In this document: positions 47,844 to 59,229 of the stretch, piece by piece
Layout of the letters: every line of letters begins with the position of its first letter
Position numbering within the stretch: position 1 is the stretch's first letter
From: Schistosoma mansoni
Taxonomy: Eukaryota; Platyhelminthes; Trematoda; Strigeidida; Schistosomatidae
Length of the DNA stretch: 64,000 nucleotides
NCBI RefSeq assembly: GCF_000237925.1
Contig: NC_031498.1
Coordinates: 26,804,963 to 26,868,962, forward strand
Reading direction: 5' to 3'
Notes under the pieces: model-generated
Seen by the model: only the letters and a program-made list of their open reading frames with translations
Told to the model about the DNA's origin: nothing
The model's database searches: none
Translations under genes and position numbers: made by a program

Positions 47844-48284
47844 GGATACAGATATAAGTTGTTCCACTATTCTATAATTCGATACATCATTAAGCACTAT
47901 ATTCTGATACAATATCTGTCGAAAATGCTCATTTTAATATTAGTCTGTAATGTATATTTGCTTTTGAATGCAGACCTTTACTCTACAAGTTACAGTTTAG
48001 CATATTGACACGTAGTTCTTACTGTTGATACATTTATCATTTTGAATGGCACCATATTTGACGTTTGACATTTACATGTGTGACAACTTTATTTATTTTT
48101 TTATGTAACTGACTTATCTCTTATTTATAATCATTTTACTTATAATTAAAAATTATGAAAATAAACAACATGTGGTGTGTGCCTCGTATGTGGATATATA
48201 CAAAGTGGTTCACTGTACCTGAGTCTTCTTTCATTACAAACCCATTAGTAATTTTCACAGTTTAAGTAACAAACTGATTTTAAT

Positions 48285-48390
48285 TAGATTACCATTGAAA
48301 ACCTGCAAGCATTGAACGACCATTTCGTCTTAGTATGGGACTCTTCAACAATATGTTTCTACGACCCCACATCCAAGAATCAAACAGTAT
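48285..48390 (-). repeat. tRNA-derived SINE, module fragment
   Basis: ttagattaccattgaaaacc and catttcgtcttagtatggga match the module of other copies. Confidence 0.5.
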
Positions 48391-48609
48391 TTATTTTATT
48401 CAGAGAATCAATTTTACTGAAAGTGTCTAAAACCTGTTTTATATGCTTATCTATTTAACATTTTATGTGTATTAATACATTCAGAATGAATTTCAAGCTG
48501 ACTCAATTATAAAAAATGATTATTAAAATGAAAATTATTCACATTATGAATTAACGTAAGTATTACAATTGTATGAACTTTTCAAATGTATAAAACAATC
48601 TCATTGAAA

Positions 48610-48971
48610 TTTTATATAGTTAAGATCATGGGTCAATTGAAGCTAGACCACCATGGAAAACCTGGAAGCACTGGACAGCCGTTTCGTCTTATCGTGGGAC
48701 TCCTCAGTAGTGCGCATCCACGATCCCGCCTCGCGAGATTCCAACCCAGGACCTACCAGTCTCGCGCCAGAGCACTTAACCGATAGACCACTGAGCCGGC
48801 ATCCAGCGGTGTTAATGTCTAACCTCAACCAATCCAGGAAATTGCGCGACCAACTTCCATTGTACTGAGGTAGATACCTGTCTCTACCTGACATGGATTA
48901 GCTCCACTGGCCACGACTTCTCACTAGAACTATATAAAATTACTAAAATCTCCACAAAACCCCCTTGTGAT
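48610..48971 (+). mobile_element. SINE with antisense tRNA-like part and 13-bp target duplication
   Basis: Module, then gcgagattccaacccaggac (inverted B box) and taaccgatagaccactgagc (inverted A box), the middle, then the tail ctccacaaaacccccttgtg. Duplication aatct[c/t]attgaaa-type at 48597-48609 and 48972-48984. The right-hand module is missing. Confidence 0.8.
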
Positions 48972-49254
48972 AATCTTATTGAAAGTATGAAAAGTGTTTA
49001 TCTATGGAGCATCCTATTTTAACTTATCTGTGAGTAAATTAGAGAGGGACAAATGTTCCAAGAAGCTCTGTGTCAGTTAGTTTCGATTTTAAAAGGGATA
49101 TCATTGATTTTAGCTATTTATTTTATTTGAGATTATTGTTATTTGTATATACTTACGAGGGGATGTATATAAGAAGGATGTATGAAAAGGTTACTATCAA
49201 TACCAAGATTTGACTTGATAATATTGAATGAATTGAGCTTTGAATAGAATGTTA

Positions 49255-49850
49255 ATGATATATTTGTGAAGGAGGATCTGATACAGATGTAAAGGCGAAG
49301 ATTGGTGAAGCAAGAACAGCATTCCTACAATTGAACAACATATGGAGCTCAAAACAACCATCAACCAATTTCAAAGTGAGAATCTTTAATATGAACGTCA
49401 ACACAGTTAGTCCTACTGTATGAATCTGAAACGTGGAGAACTACTATATCCATCGTCAAGAAGGTACAAGTATTTATAAACTGTTGTTTACACAAAACAC
49501 TCAACATTCACTGACCGGATACTATCAGCAACAGCCTTCTGTGGGAGTGGACAAATCAGCTTGCAGATGAAGAGGAAATTAGGAAAAGACAATGGAAGTG
49601 GATAGGACATACATTGTGGAAATCACCAAATTGCATCATGAGGCAATCGCTAACTTGGAATGATGAAGAGAAGCAGAAAAGTGGAAGGCCAAAGAACACA
49701 TTGAGTGGGGAGATTGAAGCATATATGAAAAGAATGAATGTTAACTGGAGAGAACTGGAAAGGATTGTCCATGACAGGGTTGAATGGAGAATGCTGGTGG
49801 GTAGCCTATAACCCTCCACGAGAGGTAACAGGCGTAAGTAAGTAAGTAAT
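49255..49850 (+). pseudogene. RTE family A 3'-end fragment
   Basis: SDTDVKAKIGEARTAFLQLN, then [68 protein letters not shown]. Frameshift near 49420 and a stop. Tail gcgtaagtaagtaagtaatg. Confidence 0.8.
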
Positions 49851-49944
49851 GAATAGGAAATTTTAATTTCTTACATGTCACAATTTAATTTGAATTAGTT
49901 CTTCGGAGAGTAAGTAAACAAATAAATAATCGTATTTATTTGAT

Positions 49945-50190
49945 ACAAGTTTAAATACTAGAAAGGAACAAGGTAGAATATTTAGTATAATCAAAGCCGA
50001 TCTGATTACGTTAATGTCATGTGGATAATTTGGTCAAGGTGAATCTATATGAAACATCATCGTGTGTATTTATGTATATATTCTGATGATATCTCATATA
50101 GAATTACCTTGGTCAAAATATTCACATGACATTAATATATAATCAGATCTATTTTGATTGTGATTGATCGTTTTTATTATTTAAACTTGT
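49945..50190. repeat. Long imperfect palindrome (~120-bp arms)
   Basis: acaagtttaaata at 49945 pairs with tatttaaacttgt at 50178. Inside, gtcatgtggata / atattcacatgac and ggtcaaggtgaat / attaccttggtca also pair. No open frame. It may be a fold-back or MITE-type element. Confidence 0.65.
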
Positions 50191-50259
50191 GTTAACCTAT
50201 ATTTAGATTTGGATTTATTTGTTTATTCACTTTCTAAACAAGCAACTTGGACTTAGTTG

Positions 50260-50737
50260 AAAGCGTGAGTCAATTGAAGCTAGACCACCAGGGAAAACAT
50301 GGAAGCACTGGACGGCCGTTTTGTCCTATTGTGGAACTCCTCAGTAGTGCGCATCCACGACCTCGCTTCGCGAGATTCGAACCCATTGTGGTGTGGTCTA
50401 CTTATATCTATATAAGTAGTATATGGTGTTGGTCAGACATAGAATGTATTTTGGCAGAAGACCGATGAGGAAAGAACTGAAACGAAGCGCAATCGGTTGG
50501 AAAATGCACGAACAATGGAATTAGAAAAGAAACAGTGAAGATTGAGACTATTGGTTGTTAATTTGCAAATTAACTGTCCATTGTATGGTTTTCAGAATTT
50601 ACTGAGATAGTCTGTAATGGTTGTTTAAATACATTCGATCGTCCCCAACCAGTGTTCTGTTCACTACACCATGACCTATAAATCTAGCGCTTTCAACTAT
50701 GAAAATAATAAACCTCCACAAAACCCCTTCTGATAAT
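50260..50737 (+). mobile_element. SINE with 16-bp target duplication, split by a solo LTR
   Basis: Module and inverted B box (gcgagattcgaaccca) before the LTR; tail cctccacaaaaccccttctg after it. Duplication aactt[g/a]gacttagttg at 50244-50259 and 50738-50753. Confidence 0.8.
50387..50668 (+). mobile_element. Solo LTR nested in a SINE, 4-bp target duplication
   Basis: 282 bp, TGTGGTGTGG...GTTCACTACA, flanked by CCAT at 50383-50386 and 50669-50672. Related to 44181-44456. Confidence 0.8.
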
Positions 50738-50920
50738 AACTTAGACTTAGTTGGGATATGTTATTAATTCAACTTTCTATCCATCAAAATATAAAAAAAT
50801 AGATCATCATTATATAATTGATTGTGAGAAACGTTCCTACAACATTTCTAGCCTATTTGTCTTAACAACTATTCCTGAAAGGATAAATAATTTTCAAAAA
50901 TATAATCTGAGAACATTTAG

Positions 50921-51087
50921 AGACCAGTAGGAATAGAAAGTGGAATCCAGGACACTCGTTTCGTCCCAATTGGGACTCGTCAGCTGGATGTACCTGCATC
51001 CCAGAGTTGATGTTCACTCTGGGACTCAAACCCAGTACCTTTCGCTTCAAACACCATCGCGTTATCCACTCAGCTACTGAGTGACAA
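50921..51087 (-). mobile_element. SM-alpha-like SINE fragment with hammerhead, fused to an RTE fragment
   Basis: Reverse strand has B box ctgggtttgagtcccagagt and the hammerhead. At about 51085 it passes without spacer into RTE sequence (gacaatccctaacttggaat). Confidence 0.75.
50938..50996 (-). ncRNA. Hammerhead ribozyme (SM-alpha type)
   Basis: Reverse strand: CTGACGA, stem II GTCCC/GGGAC, GAAA, GTC before CTGGATTCCAC. Stem III is weaker than in other copies. Confidence 0.75.
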
Positions 51088-51290
51088 TCCCTAACTTGGA
51101 ATCCGGAAGGGAAGCGGAAAAGAGGAAGGCCAAAGAACACATTGAGTCGGGAAATAGAAGCAGATATGAAAAGGATGAATAACAACTGGAAAGAGCTGGA
51201 AAGGACTGCCCAGGACAGAGTTGGATGGAGAATGCTGGTTGGCTGCCTATGCTCCTCCACGAGGAGTAACAGGCGTAAGTAAGTAAGGAA
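51088..51290 (+). repeat. RTE family A, last ~200 bp
   Basis: aaagaacacattgagtcggg, gaaaaggatgaataacaact and the end gcgtaagtaagtaag. Broken frame. Confidence 0.75.
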
Positions 51291-51439
51291 TAGAAAATTC
51301 TGTTGTCAGAAATCTCAGTTTCTTGTCTTATTTTGACATTTAGAAAGTTTTATGGTTGAAATGGTTTCATTAACTAACAGAAATAATAATTAGGTGAAAA
51401 TGGGTTCCAAAATAAATTGAGTACAGGTAAGATACTTTA

Positions 51440-52066
51440 ATTCTCTGGAAGAGGTGGAAACGTTCAATTACCTGGGAAGCATCATCGATGAATAAGGAGG
51501 ATCTGATGCATATGTAAAGGCTAGGATTGGAAAAGTGAGAGCAACATTCCTACAATTGAACAACACATGGATCTAAAAACAACTGTCTGCAATCCAACAT
51601 CAAATTCACAATCTTCAATATCGAAGTTAAGACAATTCTACTGTACGGAGCTGAAACATGGAGAATTACTACAACCATCAAGAAACATGTACAAGTATTT
51701 CTAAACAATTGTCTACTCAAGATACTCAATGTCCATTGGTCGAATATCATCAACAACAGCCTATTGTGTGAGAGAACAAACCAACTTCTAGATGAAGAGG
51801 AAATTAGGAAAAGACAATGGAAGTGGGTAGGACATACATTATGGAAATCATCAAAATGCATCACGAGGCAAACGCCAACATGGAATCCTAAAGGGTAATG
51901 GAAAAGAGGAAGATTGAAGAACACATTGTGTTGAGAAGTGAAATCAGACATGAAAATGATGAATAGTAACTGGAAAGAAGTGGAAAGTGTTGTTCATAAG
52001 AGAGTCGGATTGAGAATGCTGGTGTGTGGCATAGGGTCCTCCATGAGTGGTAACAGGCCTAAGTAA
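51440..52066 (+). mobile_element. RTE family A, 5'-truncated copy with 13-bp target duplication
   Basis: Duplication gtaagatac[t/g]tta at 51427-51439 and 52067-52079. Starts with ctggaagaggtggaaacgtt and ends aagtaa. Nearly identical over ~550 bp to 39925-40490, including the same in-frame TAA and net +4 indel. Confidence 0.85.
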
Positions 52067-52079
52067 GTAAGATACGTTA

Positions 52080-52837
52080 CCTGATATTATTATAATATCG
52101 GAACTACTCAATAATAAATACCTTTGAAAATATTAAGTCTCAAGTGGAAGCAAAGAATTTCACTTTATCTAAAATCACCACACAATTTAGAGCTTCTATG
52201 GTTCTTAAAAAATCAACTATAGCAATCATTAATGCAATCAGGTGTATTATCACAAAATATGGATTTATTTACCTAACGTATCCATGCTGCGCCATTTGAA
52301 CTTTATCCGAAGATATGACTTGTCAGATTTTCGCGTTATATTAGTTTGATTGTTCTGATTCTTAACTAACTCGAACTTACTTTGACCTTGTTGTGTTCAG
52401 TCTTTATTTAACTGCCAATCAATAAAAATTGTACCCATCCTATAAACATGACTGTTTCACATAATTGGTTATTTGTTTCCCCTTTTCATTCCTTTTATTT
52501 ATATGTCTTACACTCCTATTTTGATCAACTATTATTAATTACATACTTTTGAACGTGTTATGGTAACTAGTTTAGAGATAGACAAAGTATTATAAATCAA
52601 GTTTGTATTTATCATAGTTATTTCGTTTAAACTCTGTGGTTCTCCAGTTTTAAAGAACGTGCTTGGAAAAGATATCTGTAGGCTAGATAAATCACATAAA
52701 AGTTTTATTATAAAATTATTGATACTGACTTTAATCATGTCTTGATTGTATATCTCAAAGTAAATAGAATTGGAATTGAAGATTTTTATGTTGATAATTA
52801 CACGAGCGCCAACTACTAATAATATTTTTTTCGTCTA
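52080..52837. other. Unassigned sequence
   Basis: AT-rich. Nothing recognised. Confidence 0.3.
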
Positions 52838-53160
52838 GATCACGAGCCGACTAACATTAAACCACCGATGAAACTTAGAGGGCTCTGGGCTGTCGTCTCA
52901 TCCCAGTATGGAACTGCTCAGAAATTCACACTCACACCCCACACGCGGGATTCGAACCTAGTATCTTCGGTCTCGCACGTGAACGCTTAGCCTCAAGGCT
53001 ACGAAACCAGCATCCAACGATGTTAATGTCTAACTTCAACCAATTCAATCATATGCTCACTAGTGACGAAACAGCCGTCCAGAACTTCCGGGTTTTCATT
53101 GGTTTTATAACATTGGTTAGTCTATGATAACGATAAAAATGAACCCAGCAATCTTTACAA
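52838..53160. repeat. Fold-back-family SINE, diverged
   Basis: gagccgactaacattaaacc module, inverted B box gggattcgaacctagtatct, inverted A box, then aaacagccgtccagaacttc module and a caatctttacaacccta tail. Confidence 0.65.
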
Positions 53161-53378
53161 CCCTATACTACTAATAATAATAATTTAACGGGTTGGCTAA
53201 AATATCATTGAAATTTTCAAACTACTTGTATTTTCTTGCTAGTAAACAACTTATTAAAATTATTTTCACTATACTTTTATACCATTTGGAAAACCATTGA
53301 GAAACTAGCGAACACTTGTCAGTTGTTTTGCCCTGCTTTAAGGCTTCACACAAGAGTGCGAACACAACCTAATGAAAA

Positions 53379-54374
53379 TATAATTTATGGACGAACTTCG
53401 AAAGATGCCAACGTGACCTTGAGATATTTTATCTGCTTACTAGGATCAAAAGACGGCTACAAAATCGCATTAGAAATTAGGGTGAGACTAAACTATACTG
53501 ACGACCTATGACCTTGAGAAATATTAGCCAATCAGAAGACAGTTAGTATACAGTAAAAATATATCATACAAAACTCAAAAATTAAAGGGGATACTGTTCT
53601 TTTACATGACTCAAAAACTTCTCAAGGTCAGATATAGGTTCAGAAGTTCTAAAATCATAGTGCATACAGTACAGGAACACATCCATATGGCTCCATAGTA
53701 GTCGACCTCTGAAACCATGATAAGGTCTCAAAAATTCTTTTAGCCTCGACCACATAGCTTCAATGTTGTTGGTATATTGGTATGGTTTACGGTTTAGGGT
53801 TAGAGTTAAGGTTTAGGGTTAGGGTTAAGGGTGAGACTATAATTTATGAACGACCTTTGAGCGACGCTAGAGTGACCCTGAGAGTGTCAACATAATAACT
53901 AAGACCAAATGAGGGTTATAAACCTGTGTGAAGAATTCAAATTATGATTTACAGTTCATGGCTAAGGCTAGGAATTATACTTAGGGTTTTCATCACGAAC
54001 TGACATCAGCTATAATGCCAAAACTCTATTTATCCAAATGGATAATTGAATTTCGCGCCAAAATCTTATGGTCACTTCTTTTGTAGAGGCTGAATTATCA
54101 CATCTTCCCTAAAATCCGCTGTAAACCGATCGCACGTAAGCATCAGGTACCGAATCTGGCGCCGTGACCTTGAAAACCCGCGAAAGCTTCTGATTGGCTC
54201 GGCAGTATAGTTTAGTCTCGCCGAAATTAGTTTTAGAATTTACATTTAGAGTTAGAGTAAGGGCTTTCAACACGTACTAATATGAGCTATATTGCCAAAA
54301 TTCTATTTAACTATGTTGATGGGTAAATTTCACGTCAAAACCTTTAATTTCATTGGTTTTGTCCATAAATTTAC
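53379..54374. repeat. Composite of TIR/MITE-like copies
   Basis: Ends tataatttatggacgaac at 53379 and actataatttatgaacgacc at 53836, with the inverse ttttgtccataaattta at 54357-54373. Interior blocks match 40490-40762. Probably two or three nested copies. Confidence 0.5.
53783..53832 (+). repeat. Interstitial telomere-like TTAGGG run
   Basis: About eight TTAGGG-like units, some changed to TTACGG, TTAGAG or TTAAGG. TTAGGG is the schistosome telomere repeat. Confidence 0.6.
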
Positions 54375-54399
54375 CATGTGTTTACCAATTCAACTGCTC

Positions 54400-54622
54400 C
54401 TTTTGGGCCAGTTATATAGGGAGTACAATTCGGCAAGTCCGTCATCGAATAACAAAACACCATCCGCCTTGGTTGAGCACAGGACAGGTAAGAGTTCTCG
54501 CTCACTTGGTGAACACAGATCATCACGTTGACTTGAATAAAGCTTTTAAGATTATCCACTATGTATCATCAAATTTACCACATAGTTTACGAGCTCTTCT
54601 TTTGCTCATTGATATTGACTAA
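54400..54622 (+). pseudogene. Penelope-like GIY-YIG endonuclease fragment
   Basis: YIGSTIRQVRHRITKHHPPW, then LVNTDHHVDLNKAFKIIHYV and NLPHSLRALLLLIDID stop. YIG, the following Arg and His-rich motif fit the GIY-YIG domain of Penelope-like ORFs. Confidence 0.6.
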
Positions 54623-55340
54623 GGAATTATGCTTTGAAAATGAATTTGAAGAGTGTTTTACCGCTTTATTATTGAAAACCACTACTCATTAGGATTGTTT
54701 TCAAATAAATGAATACATAAGAAAGGAACGCAAACTAAACACTGAAAAACTCAATTCATTTTGTCAATAATTCTTTCAAATATTTCCTTGTCCTTTTTAA
54801 GTTGAAACATGAAAGTGTATATAGGATGTGCATTTTACTTACAAATAGTCCAGTACAATCTTGCACGCAATACTGACAATTTAGAGTCTGAAACAAAAAG
54901 AAATACGATTAGAAGACGAAGAACTTCCAATTTTTGATTTATTTGTTTTTTCAAGACATAAAAATCAAAAAAATTTATTGATATGTTGGAGGTGCTCTTG
55001 TCTAGCAAATAAGAGACATCAATACCTCAGATACTTTCATTCATTCATTCACCATCATCTCAACTTAGTGATGCAAAGAGGTTGAGTCACTGAATAACAA
55101 AAAAAACTGAACAGTAGTTGCATGATGTATCAGAGTAAGTTATAAATTTGTTACAGGGAAACAAGCAACTACATCCAATCGATCAGTAATTTACATGTTA
55201 ACAAAAAAACAGAAAACACACACACAATGAAAAACATATATTAGACATTTAAAAGTTGATACTGACTGATCAGTTTTTTAAATTATGAAGCAAGTAGAAC
55301 TGCGAACTAATTCAATAAAAGTATAGTAAAATATATGCTA
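54623..55340. other. Unassigned sequence
   Basis: AT-rich. Nothing recognised. Confidence 0.3.
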
Positions 55341-55341
55341 T

Positions 55342-55412
55342 GGGTAACAGGCCTAAGTAAGTCAGATACTTTACCCGACTTTAGTATATCATCGTAACTA
55401 CTCAATAATAAT
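55342..55412 (+). repeat. RTE 3' tip carrying flank of another copy
   Basis: ggtaacaggcctaagtaagt then cagatactttaccc and taactactcaataata, which matches the unique flank after the RTE copy ending at 52066. Confidence 0.6.
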
Positions 55413-55479
55413 GACCTTAGTCAAACTATTCGTTCTAATATTGATGAATATTAGTATAAATTATTCTATTATTCTGTTC

Positions 55480-55665
55480 TGGCAGGTCCTGGGTTCGAAT
55501 CTCGCAAGGTGGGATAGTGGATGCGCACTGCTGGGGAGTCCCACAATACGACGAAACGGTTGTCCAGTGCTTCCAGGTTTTCTACGGTGGTCTAGCTTAA
55601 ATTGACTCATGATTTCAAGTATATATAAAAACTACTTAAAATCTCCACAGAAAACCCCCTTATTC
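55480..55665 (+). repeat. tRNA-derived SINE, sense tRNA part plus module
   Basis: B box aggtcctgggttcgaatctc, module gagtcccacaatacgacgaa, tail ctccacagaaaacccccttat. 5' truncated. Confidence 0.7.
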
Positions 55666-56187
55666 TATTTATGATTTGAACTACATAAGGCAGAAAGAAT
55701 ATTGTCTGTTTGGGGGGTTTTGTGTAGATCGACAAGTGATTTGTATATAATTACGTGCTTTATTCATCTATTCTTATAAAATGTGCTCAAGTGTGGTTCA
55801 TTCGTAGCTACTAGAGTACGTTTTGGACAGATCTGAGAATTTCTTGAACAATAAATAGATTAAATACTATTACATATTCCAGTTTCTCTTCTCATCTTTT
55901 CTGGATATCCCGTGCTTTGTGTGTATATAGAGTGTAGCATGGTCTAAGTAAATATTTTCTCAGACAAATTACTGAAGTTTCATCTTTGTCACTGAAATTT
56001 CATTCTAAATTTAGCAAAACATTGAAAAATGACACTCATAAAGGTGTTTTGTTGATTGAAGTTACTAGTAATAGGAAGGGACCGAATCAAAAATCAACCT
56101 TTTTAGCTGTTAATTGGCGAAGTGGAAAAATTTCCATATTGAATCTTGATTCATATTGTTACATGATCTAAACATTTCCATTGGATA

Positions 56188-56400
56188 CAAGCATTATAAG
56201 CAGAGATTGAGGGTGGCTAGCAGTGGAAGTGGGTTTCTTCCATTGCTAGTTACTATCAATCTCTGCTTATAATGCTTGTGACTTGATGCAACATTGAGGA
56301 GATCCACAAAAGATGCACAAATACAAATTAGATACTGATCAATTGCAGATCTAAATATCAATGGGAAAATTAAACACAACCAACTCAACTAACTTCAAAG
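56188..56400 (+). repeat. SM-alpha-like fragments head to head (hairpin) plus tail
   Basis: About 42-bp arms 56188-56230 and 56238-56281 (caagcattataagcagagat and its inverse), both from the post-ribozyme part. Then a diverged tail like 1-95. Confidence 0.7.
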
Positions 56401-57248
56401 TGAGAATCTTCAATACTAATGTCAAGACAGTTAGTCCTACTGTACGGAGATGAAACCTGGAGAACTACCACAACCGTCGTCAAGACGGTACAAGTATTTA
56501 TAAATAGTTGTCTACTCAAGATATTCAATGTCCGTTGGCCAGATAACATCAGCAACAGCGTTTTATGAGAGAGGACTGTAGTATCAGTTTATATGTTAAG
56601 CCCATATACTTTATTCTAGCTTCTGGCCAAGCCAATTCGCCTGTTCATTTATGAGTCATATTTCGATCTTGTCAATTATTCGCTTATTAATCTTGACTAC
56701 CTTTTTATGTGAGTGTATGTGTATGCACATTTCGTATCTTATTCATCATATGTCTGTCAACCACCATCTCCAATACGTGTCATGTATGCTTCGCTCGCTT
56801 ACACTTGCTCATGTGCTCACAGCTTTCTGGTCTACGTTATTTGTCAATAAAAATGTAGTTGCCGCTTCCCTTTGCCTTCTGATATTATGCACCGTTAAGA
56901 CTTGTATAATAACGGTTGGCGAGGTGAATGATTAACGAAGCATGGCACTGCAGGACAACCAGCTCCCAGTTGAAGAGGAAATTAGGAAAAGACGTTGGAA
57001 GTGGATAGGACATGCATTAAGGAAATCACCGAACTGCGTCTCGAGGCAAACCCTAACTTGGAATGATGAAGGGGAGCAGAAAAGAGGAACGCCGAAGAAT
57101 ACAATACGCTGGGTAATTGAAGCAGATATGAAAAGGATAAATGTTAACTGTAAAGAAGTGGAAAGGATTGTCGAGGACAGGGTTGAATGGAGAATCCTGG
57201 TGGGTGGCCTATACTCCTCCACGAGAGGTAACAAGCGTAAGTAAGTAA
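56400..57248 (+). mobile_element. RTE family A fragment split by a solo LTR
   Basis: TNFKVRIF-like start, then agaggac|LTR|aaccagctcc, [40 protein letters not shown], tail gcgtaagtaagtaa. Broken frame near 56440. Confidence 0.8.
56577..56952 (+). mobile_element. Solo LTR nested in RTE (second copy of the 38600 family)
   Basis: 376 bp, TGTAGTATC...GGCACTGCA, flanked by GGAC at 56573-56576 and 56953-56956. Relative to 38600-39028 it lacks about 50 bp in the middle. Confidence 0.85.
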
Positions 57249-57544
57249 AATAATATTTGGGAATAAGCTAGAAAACAATAATACCTTGTGAGGTCAATAT
57301 GATTTTCTTTATGTGGGTGAGTAAACAAGTAGACAGATAATAAGATGATCTCAAATTTCAGTTTATTTGTATCAGCTTAGGGAGTAGATAATTCTAAGCT
57401 TTGTAAAAAACGAAGTATTCCCTAAAGATCTTGTATAGATTTTATTGAATATCTCCGAATTCGTTCACTTGATTCATTTGGTTTAACTGACTCGATATTC
57501 ACTCCAATATCTTGGAGAATCGAATGATAATTTGAAATCAATAT

Positions 57545-57935
57545 GGATGTAAATAAATAAAATGGCGGTCTGCTTGAATATCTGAGCTACCTGTTACTAC
57601 CATCAAAATGTTTCAATAAGTTGTCGGTTCTTTTTTGTTTGTTTGTCTATGAATCGCATAACCTAATCACATGCGTTTATGAATAGTTTAAAACCTTCCA
57701 CTGTACAAGTTACAAAAAAAATACAATCAGATACGTCGTGGTAGCTCGCAATATGCATTGAAAAGAATGAACATTATTCAAATTTCGATTCCCGAACTGG
57801 CGATCGCTCAATATTTATCGTCATGATCGATTAGGAAATAAAAAACGGAAAATTGTTGAAATACTCTGTGCTGAGAATTCTATATTGCACCAAAACTATA
57901 ATATTGAGTAAAGCAAATAATAATAATAATAATAC
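57545..57935 (+). repeat. Short interspersed element with (AAT)n tail, copy 2
   Basis: ggcggtctgcttgaatatct ... attctatattgcaccaaaac ... ataatattgagtaaagc. Same unit as 20500-20930. Confidence 0.55.
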
Positions 57936-57949
57936 TATTGTAAGAAAAG

Positions 57950-58168
57950 ATGGATAGTGGCTAGCAGTGGAATCCAAGACGCGCGTTTCGTCCTATTTGG
58001 GACTCGTCAGCTGAATGTACCTGCATCTCAGAGTTGATGTTCACTCTGGGACTCGAACCCAGTACCGTTCGCTTCAAACACCATCGCGTTATCCACTCGG
58101 CCACTGAGTCCTGATAGTCACTTGCTTGTGTAATGGGGTGAAGTTTAAATTCATTTAGTATTGTTTGT

Positions 58169-58170
<2 letters not shown>
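57950..58170 (-). mobile_element. SM-alpha-like SINE with hammerhead
   Basis: Reverse strand: A box actcagtggccgagtgg, B box gggttcgagtcccagagt, hammerhead. Very close to 31465-31690. The 5' side abuts an AAT microsatellite. Confidence 0.85.
57961..58020 (-). ncRNA. Hammerhead ribozyme (SM-alpha type), core intact
   Basis: Reverse strand: CTGACGA, GTCC-CAAATA-GGAC, GAAACGCGCGTC, then TTGGATTCCACTGC. Confidence 0.85.

Positions 58171-58228
<58 letters not shown>
58171..58228. repeat. (AAT)n microsatellite, ~58 bp
   Basis: Uninterrupted trinucleotide run. Confidence 0.95.
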
Positions 58229-59229
58229 GACCTCATATATGTTTCATGCTACTTTTAAGTAGTATAAATTAAATAACAAAACGTTAATGTCGTTTTTTCG
58301 TTTGTTGATATTCCTTCCATGTTAAAATTGTGATTAATATTTATTCATTGGTTATTCTTGGAGATGCTCTACTCATAATGATGGTGTTTTATTTTAAATC
58401 AAAATGGTACTTAAAACGAAGTGAAATATGGACAGTTTGTCAAAACAAATTTCAGCAAAAATTAAGTAGTTTAGACTTCAAATTAAACCGGCTTTGTTTC
58501 ATAGATGGTCATTTTAAACTGTTACCTGAGTTGCCATATTTCTACTCTTCAATCAAATAGCCATTTGAATGTAAGCAGTGAACATAAGATACTAGAAACG
58601 ACTGACTATAATACCTGAACTAGTAGAGAAATAATAGTTCCAAACTTTGTAAAACCTATATTCCATAAATAAGAATGAATGAGTGAAGATTTCAACCGTC
58701 CATGAACACAGTTGGATGAGTTGTTTTATGCAAAAGAAGCTGATAGATGAACACAACGTTTATATCAATTTATCAGTGGGGTGAAATTCGCCATTTGAAC
58801 ATCAAGAAAAAAGATTGATAGAAGAGAGAAATATTTTCTCGAACACCAAGATTCCCTAACTTCTCAGGAAACAAGACAGTAGTTTGTGTTCAGTAATTGT
58901 TGAAATACACTTTGATCTTTTGTGGATTTATATAGGCACCTGCTGATGCATAAAAGTTCTGGGAACTATCATTTAAATAGATTCCAAAACTGAATTTCCA
59001 TAGACTAATGTTTCTAACTGGTTTTAGGAATCATTCGCACTCTAGATTTACAGAAACCTCTTCTAAGCAACATTCATCATCACTTTATGTTGGAAACTAA
59101 GCATATTTTGCCAGAAAATAAAGATACTTTTGCGAAATTAGTTTTTTGGTTTCATTTTTAAAGGCATTCGATTATATTTAAACTCACTTGTGATGACTAC
59201 GAGTACGGTCTCTCTATTCATCAGTTAGT
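58229..59229. other. Unassigned sequence
   Basis: A 76-codon + frame (58330-58560) with a hydrophobic start is unrecognised and lacks a supported acceptor. Confidence 0.25.

Noticed and set aside
48700-48800. Functional tRNA gene in the SINE
   Set aside because: A and B boxes are present, but the cloverleaf and anticodon region are not kept and the unit is repeated with target duplications.
58330-58560. 76-codon hydrophobic frame as a small membrane protein
   Set aside because: Length is expected by chance in this much AT-rich sequence. No splice, homology or repeat support.
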